The notes below the pieces were generated by a model that did not search any database, was not told the origin of the DNA, and was given only the letters and a program-made list of their open reading frames with translations. This document shows, one piece after another, positions 63,679 to 64,000 of a stretch of DNA of 64,000 nucleotides. A program made the position numbers and the translations under genes. Source of the DNA: Paenibacillus pasadenensis DSM 19293 (GTDB lineage: Bacteria > Bacillota > Bacilli > Paenibacillales > Paenibacillaceae); the NCBI RefSeq assembly GCF_000422485.1, contig NZ_KE383851.1, positions 204,992-268,991 of the forward strand. The letters are read 5' to 3'. Numbering within the stretch: position 1 is the stretch's first letter; every line of letters starts with the position of its first letter.

Positions 63679-64000
63679 GTCCATAATTGTGTGTAAAAAC
63701 ACTTCTCGGTAGAAAATGGAATCGGGTTTAAAGGCTGTCCGTCGCTTCCGTCATGGTGGTGCTGGTTTCCTGCTCCTCCGAGCCGGCGCCCTGAGTGGCT
63801 TTCTGCTTCTTCCACGCCTTGAAGTCCGTCATGTCCATGTACGGCTTCTTCGTCATCCAGTACTCGTTCTCTTCCATGAGCATGGCTCCGATGAGGCGAA
63901 GGACGGAAGCGCGATTGGGAAAGATGCGGATGACCGTCTCGCGCCTGCGGATCTCCCCGTTCAGGCGCTCCATGCCGTTGGAGGTGCGCAGCCGCACGCG
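63679..64000 (-). mobile_element. IS256-family insertion sequence, 3' end
   Basis: The transposase C-terminus and the sequence GTCCATAATTGTGTGTAAA at 63679-63697, which reads on the minus strand as an IS256-type terminal repeat (TTTACACACAATTATGGAC), mark the end of the element. The exact last base and any 8-9 base target duplication cannot be fixed because the other end is outside the window. Confidence 0.65.
63728..64000 (-). CDS. IS256-family (mutator type) transposase, C-terminal part
   Basis: The 90 residues in the window contain the end of the catalytic domain typical for IS256: RLRTSNGMERLNGEIRRRE, with the Asn-Gly-x-Glu-Arg segment carrying the last acidic residue of the DDE set, then VIRIFPNRASVLRLIGAMLM and a short polar tail. 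The frame is open at the right edge, so the gene starts outside. The C-terminal tail with Gln/Glu/Thr repeats is longer than in many relatives. No frameshift is visible in the part seen. Confidence 0.9.
   Translation of the reverse strand, partial: RVRLRTSNGMERLNGEIRRRETVIRIFPNRASVLRLIGAMLMEENEYWMTKKPYMDMTDFKAWKKQKATQGAGSEEQETSTTMTEATDSL

Overview
The window looks like chromosomal DNA of a high-GC endospore-forming Paenibacillaceae member (Paenibacillus or a close relative). The support is a gerP spore-coat permeability operon, a YjcZ-type sporulation microprotein, SLH surface-layer anchoring, strong AGGAGG ribosome sites, GTG/TTG starts, a glgBCDA operon, and a PBSX-type tail cluster. No rRNA or tRNA genes and no CRISPR array were seen. 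The assignment is by recognition only; no database search was run.

Layout. 1-5.1 kb: a collagen-like (Gly-X-Thr) surface protein on the minus strand, running off the left edge, divergent from a family-2 glycosyltransferase. 5.2-7.3 kb: an NlpC/P60 hydrolase, then a minus-strand barnase / barstar / lipoprotein-barnase cassette. 7.5-9.8 kb: a KdpD/KdpE-like two-component pair with no kdpFABC nearby. 9.8-11.0 kb: an AT-richer patch with decayed genes. 11.1-18.8 kb: an SLH protein translationally coupled to a 2162-residue secreted multi-domain protein, with an AT-rich segment spanning their junction. 18.9-19.9 kb: a secreted NucA-type DNase with its ComJ/Nin-type inhibitor. 20.2-22.3 kb: a membrane histidine kinase and a NarL-type regulator. 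22.5-34.6 kb: a compact contractile-tail cluster (sheath, tube, frameshifted chaperone, tape measure, LysM protein, baseplate, fibre, C39-like peptidase) without head, packaging or integration genes.

34.7-46.3 kb: a PAS hybrid kinase, an M29 aminopeptidase, a GNAT acetyltransferase, an AraC regulator with a GH4 glycosidase, a membrane alpha/beta hydrolase, BdbD/BdbC thiol oxidases, and an unrecognised wHTH protein. 46.5-55.0 kb: hairpin repeats, then the glycogen operon glgB-glgC-glgD-glgA plus a GH15-like enzyme. 55.0-63.0 kb: a four-unit 52-bp tandem repeat, a YjcZ microprotein, gerPE-PD-PC-PB-PA (PC hugely enlarged), an Hsp20-like protein, two small membrane proteins and a copper-amine-oxidase-N/PKD surface protein. 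63.0-64.0 kb: non-coding repeats and the end of an IS256-family element.

Themes. Much of the window concerns the cell surface and inter-bacterial contact: two secreted nuclease/inhibitor pairs, a headless phage tail that could be a tailocin, large surface proteins, and disulfide-forming enzymes that could serve the paired cysteines in both barnases. The most unusual locus is the barnase / barstar / lipo-barnase trio, where the inhibitor stop codon overlaps the start of a membrane-anchored RNase. Second are the headless tail cluster, with its A-AAA-AAC frameshift site and apparent non-AUG first gene, and the GerPC protein with long Gly/Pro-rich extensions.
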